Source: Streptomyces polyasparticus (GTDB lineage Bacteria > Actinomycetota > Actinomycetes > Streptomycetales > Streptomycetaceae). Taken from it: a stretch of 64,000 bases of DNA. Below the pieces are notes generated by a model. It did no database searches and was not told the DNA's origin. It saw nothing but the letters and a program-made list of their open reading frames with translations. Within the stretch, counting starts at the first letter, position 1, and each line of letters starts with the position of its first letter. Both the position numbers and the translations under genes were made by a program. The stretch lies in NCBI RefSeq assembly GCF_014493765.1, contig NZ_JACTVJ010000021.1, positions 40,447 through 104,446 on the forward strand, in the 5' to 3' direction. Positions 51,236 through 59,336 of this stretch are shown here, piece after piece.

Positions 51236-52590
51236 TTCGAACTCCCCTCGGGTTCCTTGAGTCCTTCGGCCTGACCATGCCGCTCGCACCACTGCGCGAA
51301 GCCCTCAGCGAGGGACCATCTGCCCAGCTCAGCGCCGTAGTCGAGCTGATAGCGGTAGGCCGGATCTGCTGAGTCCTTACGGGTGTTCAGACGCAGCAGC
51401 CCGCGGTACTTCATCGAGACCGGTCGCTGCGTGAACGCAGTCGTGTTCAGCCGGGTCAACCGGGTGTTCATTGCCCGCTGGGCCAGGAACTGGGCCTCCG
51501 TCGAGAGCGCCGCGTACAGCACGAGCTTCGCCAACCGTCCGTACGAGGTCGGGGCGACGGGGAAGTCAGATAGCAGGTACACGTTGTGCGGGTCGAACTT
51601 CGGCGTCGAGAACGCGAAGGCCCCCACCACGATCCCGTCGACCAGCACCGCGAGGGCCATCGTCGGCGTGCCCGGCCGGATGTTGTGGTTCATGTACTGC
51701 GAGCGCAGGGTCGCGAACTGACCCATGGTGAGCGGCGCGAGTGACAGCCGCTCACCGAGGCGCTCCCCGGGAGCGAGCCGTGGCGCCTTCACGGTCTCCA
51801 GCCGCTGGCTCGGCCGCACGATCCGCGACCGAGGAACCGACGAGTACACGTTGATCGGCACGCCTCGATTCGCCGTCTGCACCTGGCCGCGAAGATGCGG
51901 GGCCAGGTCCTCTACATCGAAGTGGAGGCCGAGCACCCAGTGGGGCCGGTCGGTGATGCGCTCGACGAGCGTCTGCTTCGCCGCGTCGTCCAGCGTCGGA
52001 TAGTCCGGCGCCGGCCACTCCAAGTGCTTGTCGAGCGCGGCGAACTGCGACTCGTAGTCCCCGGCGAAGAACGGCGGGAACGCCACGACGGGTGCACTGT
52101 CCGGGACCTGCTCGGCGAGCCACTGGTTCACGTCCATCGGGGCGTACGAGGCCAGTCGCAACGGCAGAGCTTCAATTCTCTCGACCGTCTTAGCATGCAG
52201 CTCGGGGAACTGCTTTTCGTAAGCCGCCAGCATCCGCCCGTAGTACGGATGCTCATCGCGCCCGAGCCACTGGAAGAAGCGGGACCCGAGCAGCACCGTC
52301 GCGAGGGTCCCGGCGCGGCCGTCCATGTACTGGTCGAGCCACGCGAGTTGGCCTGCGGACTCGGACCGGAGTGTGATGGGCAGTTCCTGCCCGGCGAGGT
52401 ACCAGCCGATCGCCGACGAGTAGAGCTGGACGTCGCACCCGTGGAGGCGGAAGCCGGAGTCGTGCAGGACGCGCTCGATCGTGAAGTTCCCGGAGCATCC
52501 GACGTAGATCTCTGCGGCCTTCCCGGTCCAACTGCCCGTGTGTTCATGGATGATCGCCCGCAGGTCGGCGGGGATGGATCCGTGGAACAC
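51232..52590 (-). CDS. Putative antirestriction protein: methyltransferase-like domain fused to Mom-like GNAT domain
   Basis: 452 aa. The N-terminal half looks like a degenerate DNA adenine methyltransferase: AEIYVGCSGNFTIERVLHDS (motif I position) and VVAFPPFFAGDYE, where PPFF stands at the (D/N)PPY/F catalytic site. The C-terminal 160 residues (TMALAVLVDGIVVGAFAFST, VYLLSDFPVAPTSYGRLAKL) resemble the Mom acetyltransferase-like fold that modifies adenine in phage Mu. A modified-base shield against host restriction is a reasonable inference, notably next to a phosphorothioation-restriction system. The GTG start follows GGGAGG. Confidence 0.7.
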   Translation of the reverse strand: MFHGSIPADLRAIIHEHTGSWTGKAAEIYVGCSGNFTIERVLHDSGFRLHGCDVQLYSSAIGWYLAGQELPITLRSESAGQLAWLDQYMDGRAGTLATVLLGSRFFQWLGRDEHPYYGRMLAAYEKQFPELHAKTVERIEALPLRLASYAPMDVNQWLAEQVPDSAPVVAFPPFFAGDYESQFAALDKHLEWPAPDYPTLDDAAKQTLVERITDRPHWVLGLHFDVEDLAPHLRGQVQTANRGVPINVYSSVPRSRIVRPSQRLETVKAPRLAPGERLGERLSLAPLTMGQFATLRSQYMNHNIRPGTPTMALAVLVDGIVVGAFAFSTPKFDPHNVYLLSDFPVAPTSYGRLAKLVLYAALSTEAQFLAQRAMNTRLTRLNTTAFTQRPVSMKYRGLLRLNTRKDSADPAYRYQLDYGAELGRWSLAEGFAQWCERHGQAEGLKEPEGSSK

Positions 52591-52780
52591 GTGACCTCCC
52601 GCCGAAGCGACTTACTTGGATAGTTGGTTGCTTAGAAGGCGGGATGCCGGCCCGGAGGGGCAGGGGGCTGGGCCTGCCGTGCCGGACCGCCTGGGAACCA
52701 GGAGGCGCGGGGGACGCCTGGAGGGGTTGGTTCCGGGACTGGTCGGCTCCGCACCACAAACCCGTGCGGACGCATCCTCG

Positions 52781-52852
52781 AGCGCCGGGCCCGACTCGAA
52801 CGGGCTCCTCCCCACCGGGGGCGGGGCGTGCTGCCAGGTGCACTACCGGCGC
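52781..52852 (-). tRNA. tRNA-Gly-like gene, anticodon CCC, atypical C33
   Basis: The minus strand folds as a full cloverleaf: acceptor GCGCCGG/CCGGCGC (7 bp), D stem GTGC/GCAC with GG in the loop, anticodon stem CCCCG/TGGGG, loop CCCCCGG, 4-nt variable loop, T stem GCCCG/CGGGC with loop TTCGAGT, and discriminator T. U73, the C2-G71 pair and C35/C36 are glycine identity elements. Position 33 is C instead of the near-universal U. No CCA is encoded. It lies inside the phage region, in the 390-bp gap between the methyltransferase and the next gene. Confidence 0.7.
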
Positions 52853-52926
52853 GTGGTGGCACCTGCCCTTGCGGGCAGGCCCTCACCGACATCCGAACGC
52901 TATCAGACGGAGGACTGTCTCCACGG

Positions 52927-52956
52927 ATGGTGCGCGCAGAAATCCGCGCGCACCAT
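52927..52956. repeat. Perfect 11-bp inverted repeat
   Basis: ATGGTGCGCGC (52927-52937) and GCGCGCACCAT (52946-52956) with an 8-nt spacer. Its left part overlaps a 23-bp motif (52916-52938) repeated with one change at 54997-55019. It could be a terminator for the 52982 gene on the minus strand or a protein-binding site. Confidence 0.5.
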
Positions 52957-52981
52957 TCATGTGACCTGGGGGTGCAGGCCG

Positions 52982-53194
52982 CTATTCCTCGCCCGCCTCG
53001 ACGAGACTCAACAAGTCCACTGTCCCGTATGGGCAGTTCTCGACTGCGGTGGATCTGCGGGACCTCGGGCGCGCGGTGGCCGGTGCTTCGAACAGCTCGC
53101 CCTGGCCGGGAGGTGAGGGCTTCGGGTCGGGCGCCTTCTCGAAGTCTTCCTTCGTCATCTCGACCCAATTGCGTCCTGCTGGTCGATCGTTCAC
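52982..53194 (-). CDS. Small phage protein
   Basis: 70 aa from GTG 53194, overlapping the DUF488-like stop by 4 nt. It is Pro- and Lys-rich in the middle (EDFEKAPDPKPSPPGQGELF) with a C-terminal VENCPYGTVDLLSLVEAGEE. No domain is recognised; the operon overlap supports it. Confidence 0.55.
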   Translation of the reverse strand: MNDRPAGRNWVEMTKEDFEKAPDPKPSPPGQGELFEAPATARPRSRRSTAVENCPYGTVDLLSLVEAGEE

Positions 53195-53601
53195 ATCAGC
53201 ACCCCTTGCTCGAACGCCGGCCCCAGCGGGCCGAGCTCCCGGACCTGGGCGCCAGTCCGCTCTTGCCACCAGTCGGCGAACATCCGACGGTGGCACCACT
53301 CGCCGACCTGCTCCAGGTCCTCGAAGCACAGCAGTACGAGCCGCAGGTCCCCGCTCTCGACCGCGATCTCCTGGAAGCGTGAGGCGAATTGGTCAATCCC
53401 GTGGCCGTCGAGCTGGGATCGGTAAGCCGCCTCGAACTCGGCGCGCGGCGACTGGAAGTACGTGCGTGCCGGAGCCAGCTCGGGCACTCGGTGCTGCAGT
53501 TCATACGGCAGGGTCCAGCGCGGTGGGGACAGTGTGATGCGCACCGGCGTCCCCATCGAGGTCTGGAATCCTTGGTATCTGTGCGTGAACAGTGAGAACA
53601 A
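53191..53601 (-). CDS. DUF488-like protein
   Basis: 136 aa with TTG start at 53601, preceded by GGGAGG. The C-terminal part, LRLVLLCFEDLEQVGEWCHR, then RMFADWWQERTGAQVRELG, matches the conserved LLCxE...CHR region of DUF488, a family of unknown function that includes a conserved Cys pair. The first half (ITLSPPRWTLPYELQHRVPE) is typical. Common in phages and mobile elements. Confidence 0.7.
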   Translation of the reverse strand: MFSLFTHRYQGFQTSMGTPVRITLSPPRWTLPYELQHRVPELAPARTYFQSPRAEFEAAYRSQLDGHGIDQFASRFQEIAVESGDLRLVLLCFEDLEQVGEWCHRRMFADWWQERTGAQVRELGPLGPAFEQGVLM

Positions 53602-53806
53602 GCTCAGCCTCCCTGCGTTTCACTGGCGAAATTTTGTGACGATATAATTCTATCGACCTGAACTTTGCTCGCCAAGTGTGCTCATTCGTGGCGGCCTGTG
53701 GGTGGTGCCCCACTTCCACCCCGCTTTCGCCCCTGCGCTCGAGCGGCGGTACGCGCATAGCCGGAACCTGAACTGGCCCCGGCCGTACGCGCTGACGCGC
53801 AGTCGA

Positions 53807-54814
53807 TCAGGCGGCCTCGCCGACACTCTCAGCGAGCTCTTCGGCAGCCTCTGCCAACTCGGCCTCCGTGGGCTCTGGCTCGGTCTCCTCCTCGACCTTC
53901 AGCTCGGGGCGTACGTCCAACTGCTTGGCCTCGGACATCGCCTTCGCCTTGCGCAACTTCTTCACCGACTCCGCGGCCGCCTTGCGTACGCGCTCGACGG
54001 CTTCGAGGTGCTTGCCCACCTCGCCCTCGAAGAGCTCGGCCAGCTCACTCGGTGTCTTGCTCGCCAGTTCCTGCAGGAGGGCGCCGGCGCGCTCCACGTG
54101 GTCGACCTTGGTCTTCGCCTGGCTGCGCGCCTTGGCCTTCTCTTCCTTCTCCTTCTCCGACAGCTCCTTGTCCGAGAAGAAGCCTTCCTGCTTCTCCTTC
54201 ATGCGCATGGCCTGTGCGAAGGTCGAGGCGTCGGTCTCCGACTTGAAGTCACCCTTCATGTACCGGGTGACCGCCGCCTTCTGGTTGGCAGGGGTGAGCC
54301 GAGAGAGGTGCCAGGCGAAGTCCGGCTTGATCTTGCCTTCGGCAACGAGCTCCGCGATGTCGGTGGTCAGGTTGAGCAGGTCCATGCGCCACCGCACGTA
54401 GTCGGCGGTCTTGCCGAACATCTCCGCGATGCCCTGCGACCCGTACCCGAACCCCACGAGATCCGCGTACGCCTGCGCCTCCTCCATGAGGGTCATGTCG
54501 GCGCGGCCGATGTTCTCGGAGATGCCCATCACGAACGACTTCTCGTCGTCCACGCAGGAGACGACCTTGGCCTCGATGGTCACCGCGCCCTCGATCATCT
54601 GCATCGCCCGCCACCGGCGCTCCCCCATCACCAGCTGGAACTTGTCGCCGGCCGGCCGGACGACCACCGGCTGCAGCTGGCCGACCGAGCGGAACTGCGC
54701 GGCCAGCTCCTCCAGCTTGGCCTCGTCGAAGAACTTGCGCGGCTGGTCCGGGCTGGGCTCGATCTCGTCGAGCGGGATGTCCATGACCTGTGTCGTGTCG
54801 CTGTCGAAGTTCAT
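53807..54814 (-). CDS. parB: ParB/Spo0J-family partition protein
   Basis: 335 aa. The N-terminal domain has EPSPDQPRKFFDEAKLEELA, then VMGERRWRAMQMI (the CTP-binding GERRxRA motif) and SENIGRADMTLMEEAQAYAD. A central HTH (GYGSQGIAEMFGKTADYVRW) contacts parS. The C-terminal part is highly charged (KEKEEKAKARSQAK), ending in an acidic tail. No parA is in the window. In a mobile element it could stabilise an episomal form or regulate. It has an AT-rich upstream region with likely promoter. Confidence 0.88.
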   Translation of the reverse strand: MNFDSDTTQVMDIPLDEIEPSPDQPRKFFDEAKLEELAAQFRSVGQLQPVVVRPAGDKFQLVMGERRWRAMQMIEGAVTIEAKVVSCVDDEKSFVMGISENIGRADMTLMEEAQAYADLVGFGYGSQGIAEMFGKTADYVRWRMDLLNLTTDIAELVAEGKIKPDFAWHLSRLTPANQKAAVTRYMKGDFKSETDASTFAQAMRMKEKQEGFFSDKELSEKEKEEKAKARSQAKTKVDHVERAGALLQELASKTPSELAELFEGEVGKHLEAVERVRKAAAESVKKLRKAKAMSEAKQLDVRPELKVEEETEPEPTEAELAEAAEELAESVGEAA

Positions 54815-54990
54815 GTGGTGTCTCTCCTCGCACTCTCAGGACTCAAAGAGGTGTTCTTTGAGGTGATGACATCATTTTATTGTTCAACAACTTTCACCGT
54901 CAAGTGTTCTCTATTCAATTGCTTGGATTGATCGCGGCCTCGTGGGGCAGGTGCGCTTGGCGAGATAAGTGAAGGGTGCGCATAGGGTTC
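54815..54990. other. AT-rich upstream region of parB
   Basis: Strikingly AT-rich for this genome around 54850-54925 (for example TCATTTTATTGTTCAACAAC), with GTGTTCT repeated at 54850-54856 and 54904-54910. It probably contains promoter and operator elements, or a parS-type or replication-associated site. No gene is seen. Confidence 0.45.
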
Positions 54991-55179
54991 TTACATTGTC
55001 TCCACGGATGATGCGCGCAAAATAAGAGGATCGCCTTCAGGGTGGGCCTCTATCTCGACATCGCCGCCGCCAAGCACCTTCAACAGCTCGCTCAAGTCGA
55101 GTCCCCCGTCTGTGACTTCCGCCCAATCCGTCTCGTCGTGCGTCGCACCGTTACGTGCCGACGAGCCGCGCCGCTGCAC
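54991..55179 (-). CDS. Possible small phage protein
   Basis: 62 aa with GTG start: QRRGSSARNGATHDETDWAE, then GGLDLSELLKVLGGGDVEIE, ending LILRASSVETM. Its 3' end contains the 23-bp motif also found at 52916-52938; in the same frame there the minus strand reads FLRAPSVETV, so the repeat could be the shared end of two related genes. Start and reality are uncertain. The following 55180-55386 shows no supportable gene. Confidence 0.4.
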   Translation of the reverse strand: MQRRGSSARNGATHDETDWAEVTDGGLDLSELLKVLGGGDVEIEAHPEGDPLILRASSVETM

Positions 55180-55386
55180 CGTTGCCGCTCCTGCGCCCAG
55201 GCGTGGGTCATGCCCACGCTGCGGTCCGTCGCTCGGCAGGTCAGGGCGCGCAGGACGATGCCGACGGCATTCATCGGATGCGCTACCGAGCGATGGGGCG
55301 TCAGGTTATGCCTCGCCAGTGGCCCGGTGCAAACAGTTGTGCGGGCCTGTCGAGATCCCGAACCACCTGCGCCGTAACGGGATTGG

Positions 55387-56340
55387 CTACCTGTAGATGA
55401 TGTTGAAGCGCTGCTCGTCGAACTTGTTGGAACCGCGCTTCGTGGCAGGTTCCACGCGCACCTCGCGGATGACCAGTTGTAGGAGCGCGCGACGCTGCTC
55501 GTTGCCGGACGTGTTCGCCCACCAGTCGCTGAGTCCCTCGATGGTCAACTCCGGGAGCTCATCGAGGTACTTGGCCCGGCGCAAAATCGCCAGGACGTCC
55601 TTGCGGGTCTGGTCGAGGCTCGACTTCGCGAGCCGGTACTCCTCCATCGTCAAGCTGGTCGCGCCGAGCGCTGCAGCCAATTCCCGCTTCCGCTTGTCGA
55701 GTTCGGGAACCTTCTTTGCGGCCGCTTCGGCCGCAACCTGGAGGTCGTCCCGCAGCTTGCGGAGCTTCTGGAGCGTGGAGGGCCTCTCGAGTCGGGCCAG
55801 GGCGCGCGCGGAAACGTACTCGTCGAGCGGCGGCGCCGAGATCCAGATCTTCCCGCAGCCGTCCGCCTCGCACTGGTAGCCGCGGGCGCCCTTGGAGCTG
55901 GACCGGGAAACAAGCTCGGAGCCGCACGGGTCGCACATCGCGATGCCGCAGGACAGCAAGTAGGCGCGCTGCGGGACTTGGCCGCGCTCCCTCTCCTTGA
56001 AGTAGCCGTCGATCGCCTCGAAGAGTTCGCGTTCCATCAAGGGCTCGGCGACACCGGATACGAGCTCGTCGTCCGCGTTGCGACGGAGCCCTGCGATCGC
56101 GGGATTGCGCAGCCGCCGTCGCAGTGTGGTCGGGGCCCAGGGGCGCCCCGACACCGTCGGTCCCGCTGTCTTCGTCATCCACTCGGCGACATCCCCGAGA
56201 GTGGCGTCCTCGTCGAGGAGCTTCCGGGCAGCGGCGATCAAGTACTCCGCTTCATGCGGAATCCTCGTCACACCATCGCTCTCGTGGCCGTACGCCCTCA
56301 TTGCCCTCTCCAGCCCAACTTCCCCCACCCAACTGGACAA
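55387..56340 (-). pseudogene. Large serine recombinase C-terminal part, catalytic domain missing
   Basis: 317 aa. Recognisable are the recombinase domain (HEAEYLIAAARKLLDEDATL, then WAPTTLRRRLRNPAIAGLRR), a zinc ribbon (CGIAMCDPCGSELV, YQCEADGCGKIW) and a coiled-coil region (DKRKRELAAALGATSLTMEE), the order seen in the C-terminal two-thirds of large serine integrases. The N-terminal resolvase domain with the catalytic Ser is absent: the frame opens at MSSWVGEVGLERAMRAYGHE and no resolvase-like sequence is seen in 56341-56798. It is most likely a decayed second integrase; a stand-alone DNA-binding role is less likely. Confidence 0.75.
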
Positions 56341-56450
56341 AGGGTACGACAGGTCCCTCCACTGTCGTCCCTAGATGACACCTCGCTGCGGGGCTGATGC
56401 CGGGAGTCCGGCACCTATTGTTGGGACTGTAGTGACCATCCGGGGGGAGC

Positions 56451-56468
56451 GTCCAACGATCGTTGGAC
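56451..56468. repeat. Perfect 18-bp palindrome upstream of the recombinase remnant
   Basis: GTCCAACGATCGTTGGAC is fully symmetric. It lies in the 458-bp gap (56341-56798) between the serine-recombinase remnant and the excisionase-like gene, which otherwise has no supportable gene. Possible roles are an operator, or a recombinase-binding (att-like) site left from an earlier integration. Confidence 0.6.
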
Positions 56469-56677
56469 GCACCTCTCGCTGGTCGCCGAGGGGCCGGAAT
56501 CCTGCAGGTCAGCCCGCGTATCACTGGTCGCACCAATGTCGCCGTCGTATCTGGTGTCACGCTCCGCGAAGACTGCAGGTAGGAGGTGCGCGTCATGGCG
56601 CGTCATGGGGTGACGCGCATAACTTGACTAGTGAAGCTGGTTAAGTCGCTAACTGGCTTTCGGCCTGACAAGTTGAC

Positions 56678-56707
56678 CCCCATGCGTGATACACATCACG
56701 CATGGGG
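56678..56707 (-). terminator. Perfect 13-bp hairpin, terminator of excisionase-like gene
   Basis: CCCCATGCGTGAT (56678-56690) and ATCACGCATGGGG (56695-56707) with a 4-nt ACAC loop, about 90 bp downstream of the 56799-56993 gene on the minus strand. A role as operator is also possible because of the AT-containing symmetric core. Confidence 0.6.
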
Positions 56708-56798
56708 CGAGTGTGATCGCTATCCCGGGATTGCTGTTGCGCGGGCCGGGTTGAAAGCTGGACACACCCGGCCGTATTGGGCAGGAGTGCGGTGAGTT

Positions 56799-56993
56799 CT
56801 ACGGCTGCACACCCAGGGCCCTCCATAGATCCGCCGTGATCACGCGCTTCACGTTGGAATAGGCGTGCACCGGCACCGGAAACTCGCCCGCCTTTACGAG
56901 TTCGTACGTCGTGTTTCGCCCGAGCCCGAACGCCTTGCCGGCGGTCAGTACGTCGATGGTGACTGGCAGGGCCAAGAGTTCGTCGCGAGTCAT
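56799..56993 (-). CDS. Excisionase-like helix-turn-helix protein
   Basis: 64 aa from ATG 56993 with GAGG upstream. MTRDELLALPVTIDVLTAGK, then AFGLGRNTTYELVKAGEFPV is the MerR/excisionase-type winged HTH of actinobacterial integrative elements (RNTTYELVKAGEFP). It is divergent from the integrase with about 230 bp between, a usual int/xis arrangement. It would bend DNA to favour excision. Confidence 0.8.
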   Translation of the reverse strand: MTRDELLALPVTIDVLTAGKAFGLGRNTTYELVKAGEFPVPVHAYSNVKRVITADLWRALGVQP

Positions 56994-57220
56994 CGGGGCC
57001 TCGCCGCCGACTGCAACGCGGGGCTGGCTGAAAAGTATCGATCGAGCACGTTCGGGCACTCCTGTTCTGCCCCCGCGCCTCCCGGATCGCCTCGGTGGAC
57101 TCTAGATTCTCCTTCAAGCGGCGGCAAGATCGCCGGTTCATCCATGCTGAACTATCCACTGTCTCAACGTATGATCGCGCACTTGGCTTCACCGTGTCCG
57201 CGTACTTCTGGAGGGGATCA

Positions 57221-58801
57221 ATGAAGGGCTCCATCTATAAGCGGTGCACTACTTGCAAGGGGCCGCTCGTGGACGGCGAAGGCAGGCCGATCCTCAACGA
57301 GGACGGGACCCAGAAGATCGGCGAACTGGGCACCCAGTGCCCGGCGTTGAAACAGCGTGACCACGGCAGCTGGTACTACTACCTCGAACTGCCGGCCGGG
57401 GTGGGCGGCAAGCGGCGCCGAGCTCGCAAGGGCGGCTTCGCAACAAAGAAGGCAGCCGAGGACAAGGCGCAGGAGATCCTGGATCTCGCCCGTGCGGGCG
57501 TCGAGGTGCTGTCCGACGAGACTGTCGGGGAGTATCTGCGGCGCTGGCTGACCGGCAAGCAGCGGATCAAGAAGTCCACGAGTCACAGCTACGAGGACTA
57601 CCTCCGCCTGTACTTCGTCCCCCACCTCGGGCACATCAAGCTGAGGGACCTGCGCACACGCCATATCGAGGTGATGTTCACCGAGATCCGCAAGGAGAAC
57701 GAACAGCGCCTCGCTGACCAGGAGGCGGCGGATCGGGCCCGCGTAGCCGAGCATGCAGCCCACAAGGCGTGGCGCGACGCCCACAAGCCCCGCCCGCCGG
57801 AGCTGCGCGCTCGCTGGAAGGCGGCACAGGCCGAGCTCAAGGAAGCGTTGGCCAAGCCGCGGCGCACCACTGAAGCCGGGACGCAGGACCGGATCAAGCG
57901 CGCCCTCAGCTCGGCGCTGGAGACCGCCCGGAAGCAGCGGCTGATCACCGACAACTGGGTCGCGTACGTCGAGCTTCCGTCCTACCGCCCGCCCAGGCCC
58001 ATGGTCTGGACGGCATCCCGCATCGCCGCCTGGCAGCAGACCGGCCGCAAGCCGGGTCCGGTCATGGTCTGGCGTCCGGAGCACACCGGCCGGTTCCTCG
58101 ACTCCGTCGTCGATGACCGCCTCTACCCGCTGTGGCATCTCATCGCATTCCACGGCCTGCGTCGCGGGGAGGCGTGCGCGTTGTCATGGCGCGAGGTCGA
58201 TTTCGACAGCGGCATCATCCGTATCACGGAGCAGATCGTCGCCGTCGCATACGAACCCCACGAAGGCACCCCCAAGAGCGACCAGATCCGGGACATCACT
58301 CTCGACGGGGAAACCCTGGAGCTCCTCCGCTGGTGGCGAGCCCGACAGCTGGTCGAGCGCTCCGAGTGGGAGCAGAAGCATGAAGAGAACCCAGGGCAGT
58401 GCGGCCCGTACGCGGACTCCGGCCGCGTCTTCACCCAGGAGGGCGGAGCCGTCTACCACCCGCAGTTCTTCTCGGACCGCTTCCGTCGCCTCCACGTCAG
58501 GGCCGCGCTGCCTCCGGTCCGGCTTCACGACCTGCGTCATGGTGCGGCCACCATCGCTCTGCTCGCCGGTGTCCATATCAAGGTCGTCCAGAAGAAGCTC
58601 GGGCATTCCTCGATCAAGGTGACGGGGGACATCTACACCAGCGTCCTCGAGGAGGTCGAGAAGGAGGCTGCAGAAGCCACGCTCGCGGCCGTCCCCCGAA
58701 CGCGCAGGAAGATGTTCGAGAATCCAGCGCCCGAGGTGGACGGAGATCGTGGTGCACGGGATGACCCGCAGGAAGGACAGGCTGAAGAAGTGGCCGCCTG
58801 A
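57221..58801 (+). CDS. int: Tyrosine site-specific integrase
   Basis: 526 aa from ATG 57221 behind GGAGGGG. An N-terminal zinc-finger-like patch (KRCTTCKGPL) precedes the AP2-like arm-binding and SAM-like core-binding domains; a long insert (about 165-240) is typical of actinobacterial element integrases. The catalytic residues are all seen: R in HGLRRGEACALS (about 313), HDLRHGAATIALLAG (H436, R439), the LGHSS His and the nucleophile Tyr in GDIYTSVL (about 472). The stop lies 175 bp from the 3' end of the tRNA-Thr gene, so the element is integrated in that tRNA. Confidence 0.93.
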   Translation: MKGSIYKRCTTCKGPLVDGEGRPILNEDGTQKIGELGTQCPALKQRDHGSWYYYLELPAGVGGKRRRARKGGFATKKAAEDKAQEILDLARAGVEVLSDETVGEYLRRWLTGKQRIKKSTSHSYEDYLRLYFVPHLGHIKLRDLRTRHIEVMFTEIRKENEQRLADQEAADRARVAEHAAHKAWRDAHKPRPPELRARWKAAQAELKEALAKPRRTTEAGTQDRIKRALSSALETARKQRLITDNWVAYVELPSYRPPRPMVWTASRIAAWQQTGRKPGPVMVWRPEHTGRFLDSVVDDRLYPLWHLIAFHGLRRGEACALSWREVDFDSGIIRITEQIVAVAYEPHEGTPKSDQIRDITLDGETLELLRWWRARQLVERSEWEQKHEENPGQCGPYADSGRVFTQEGGAVYHPQFFSDRFRRLHVRAALPPVRLHDLRHGAATIALLAGVHIKVVQKKLGHSSIKVTGDIYTSVLEEVEKEAAEATLAAVPRTRRKMFENPAPEVDGDRGARDDPQEGQAEEVAA

Positions 58802-58933
58802 ACGACGGCTCTCGGCCCTCGTGGACGGCCCGCCCCTGCGCCGCGTCCCCGATCTGTCCCCGGCGGACGCTCATCGCTCACGCAAGTCGTTCTCACGGCG
58901 TTCCCAGGAAGCGCCGCGAACCACCCGGACATG

Positions 58934-58970
58934 AAAAAGCCCCAGGTCACGGCGAGTGAGTCCTGGGGCT
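58934..58970 (-). terminator. Rho-independent terminator downstream of tRNA-Thr
   Basis: On the minus strand, AGCCCCAGG/CCTGGGGCT (58938-58946 and 58962-58970) forms a 9-bp stem followed by five Ts (the AAAAA at 58934-58938), 7 bp past the tRNA 3' end. Confidence 0.75.
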
Positions 58971-58976
58971 GATCCG

Positions 58977-59050
58977 AGCCGCCTTCGGGATTCGAACCCG
59001 AGACCTACGCATTACGAGTGCGTTGCTCTGGCCATCTGAGCTAAGGCGGC
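58977..59050 (-). tRNA. tRNA-Thr (CGT), integration site
   Basis: A complete 74-nt cloverleaf: acceptor GCCGCCT/AGGCGGC, D stem GCTC/GAGC, anticodon stem ACGCA/TGCGT with loop CTCGTAA (anticodon CGT), T stem TCGGG/CCCGA with TTCGAAT loop, discriminator T. No CCA encoded. Its 3' end faces the integrase gene, the usual arrangement for attL/attR of tRNA-integrated elements. The att core probably lies in the T arm and acceptor 3' half; the matching copy is not seen in this window. Confidence 0.95.
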
Positions 59051-59227
59051 GCCGCGGGTGATGTGTACGAGTGACGTACGAGAACCTCTCCCTGTGGGAA
59101 GAGGTTCGCATCAGCAGCGAGGCCAAGTCTACAGGGTTAATCCGAGTGCCCTCGACCAGCCCGGGGTGAGGGCCGGCCCCAGGGTGAGGACCGGCCAGGG
59201 GGTGAGGACCGGCAGGGATGGGGACGT

Positions 59228-59274
59228 GCCCGGAGGCAGGACCAGCCCGGAGGCAGGACCAGCCCGGAGGCAGG
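59228..59274. repeat. 17-bp tandem repeat (2.8 copies)
   Basis: Unit GCCCGGAGGCAGGACCA at 59228-59244 and 59245-59261, with a partial third copy at 59262-59274. A looser GTGAGGACCGGC repeat precedes it. It lies in the leader region upstream of the sigma gene. Confidence 0.75.
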
Positions 59275-59336
59275 TGAAACATTTCCGGCGCTCGTCGCAT
59301 CACATAGGTAAGGGCACGGCAGCGGATGGGGAGGGC

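Noticed and set aside
55042-55396. Plus-strand small genes opposite the recombinase 3' flank
   Set aside because: Several overlapping frames, no ribosome site, no coherent protein; region treated as intergenic.
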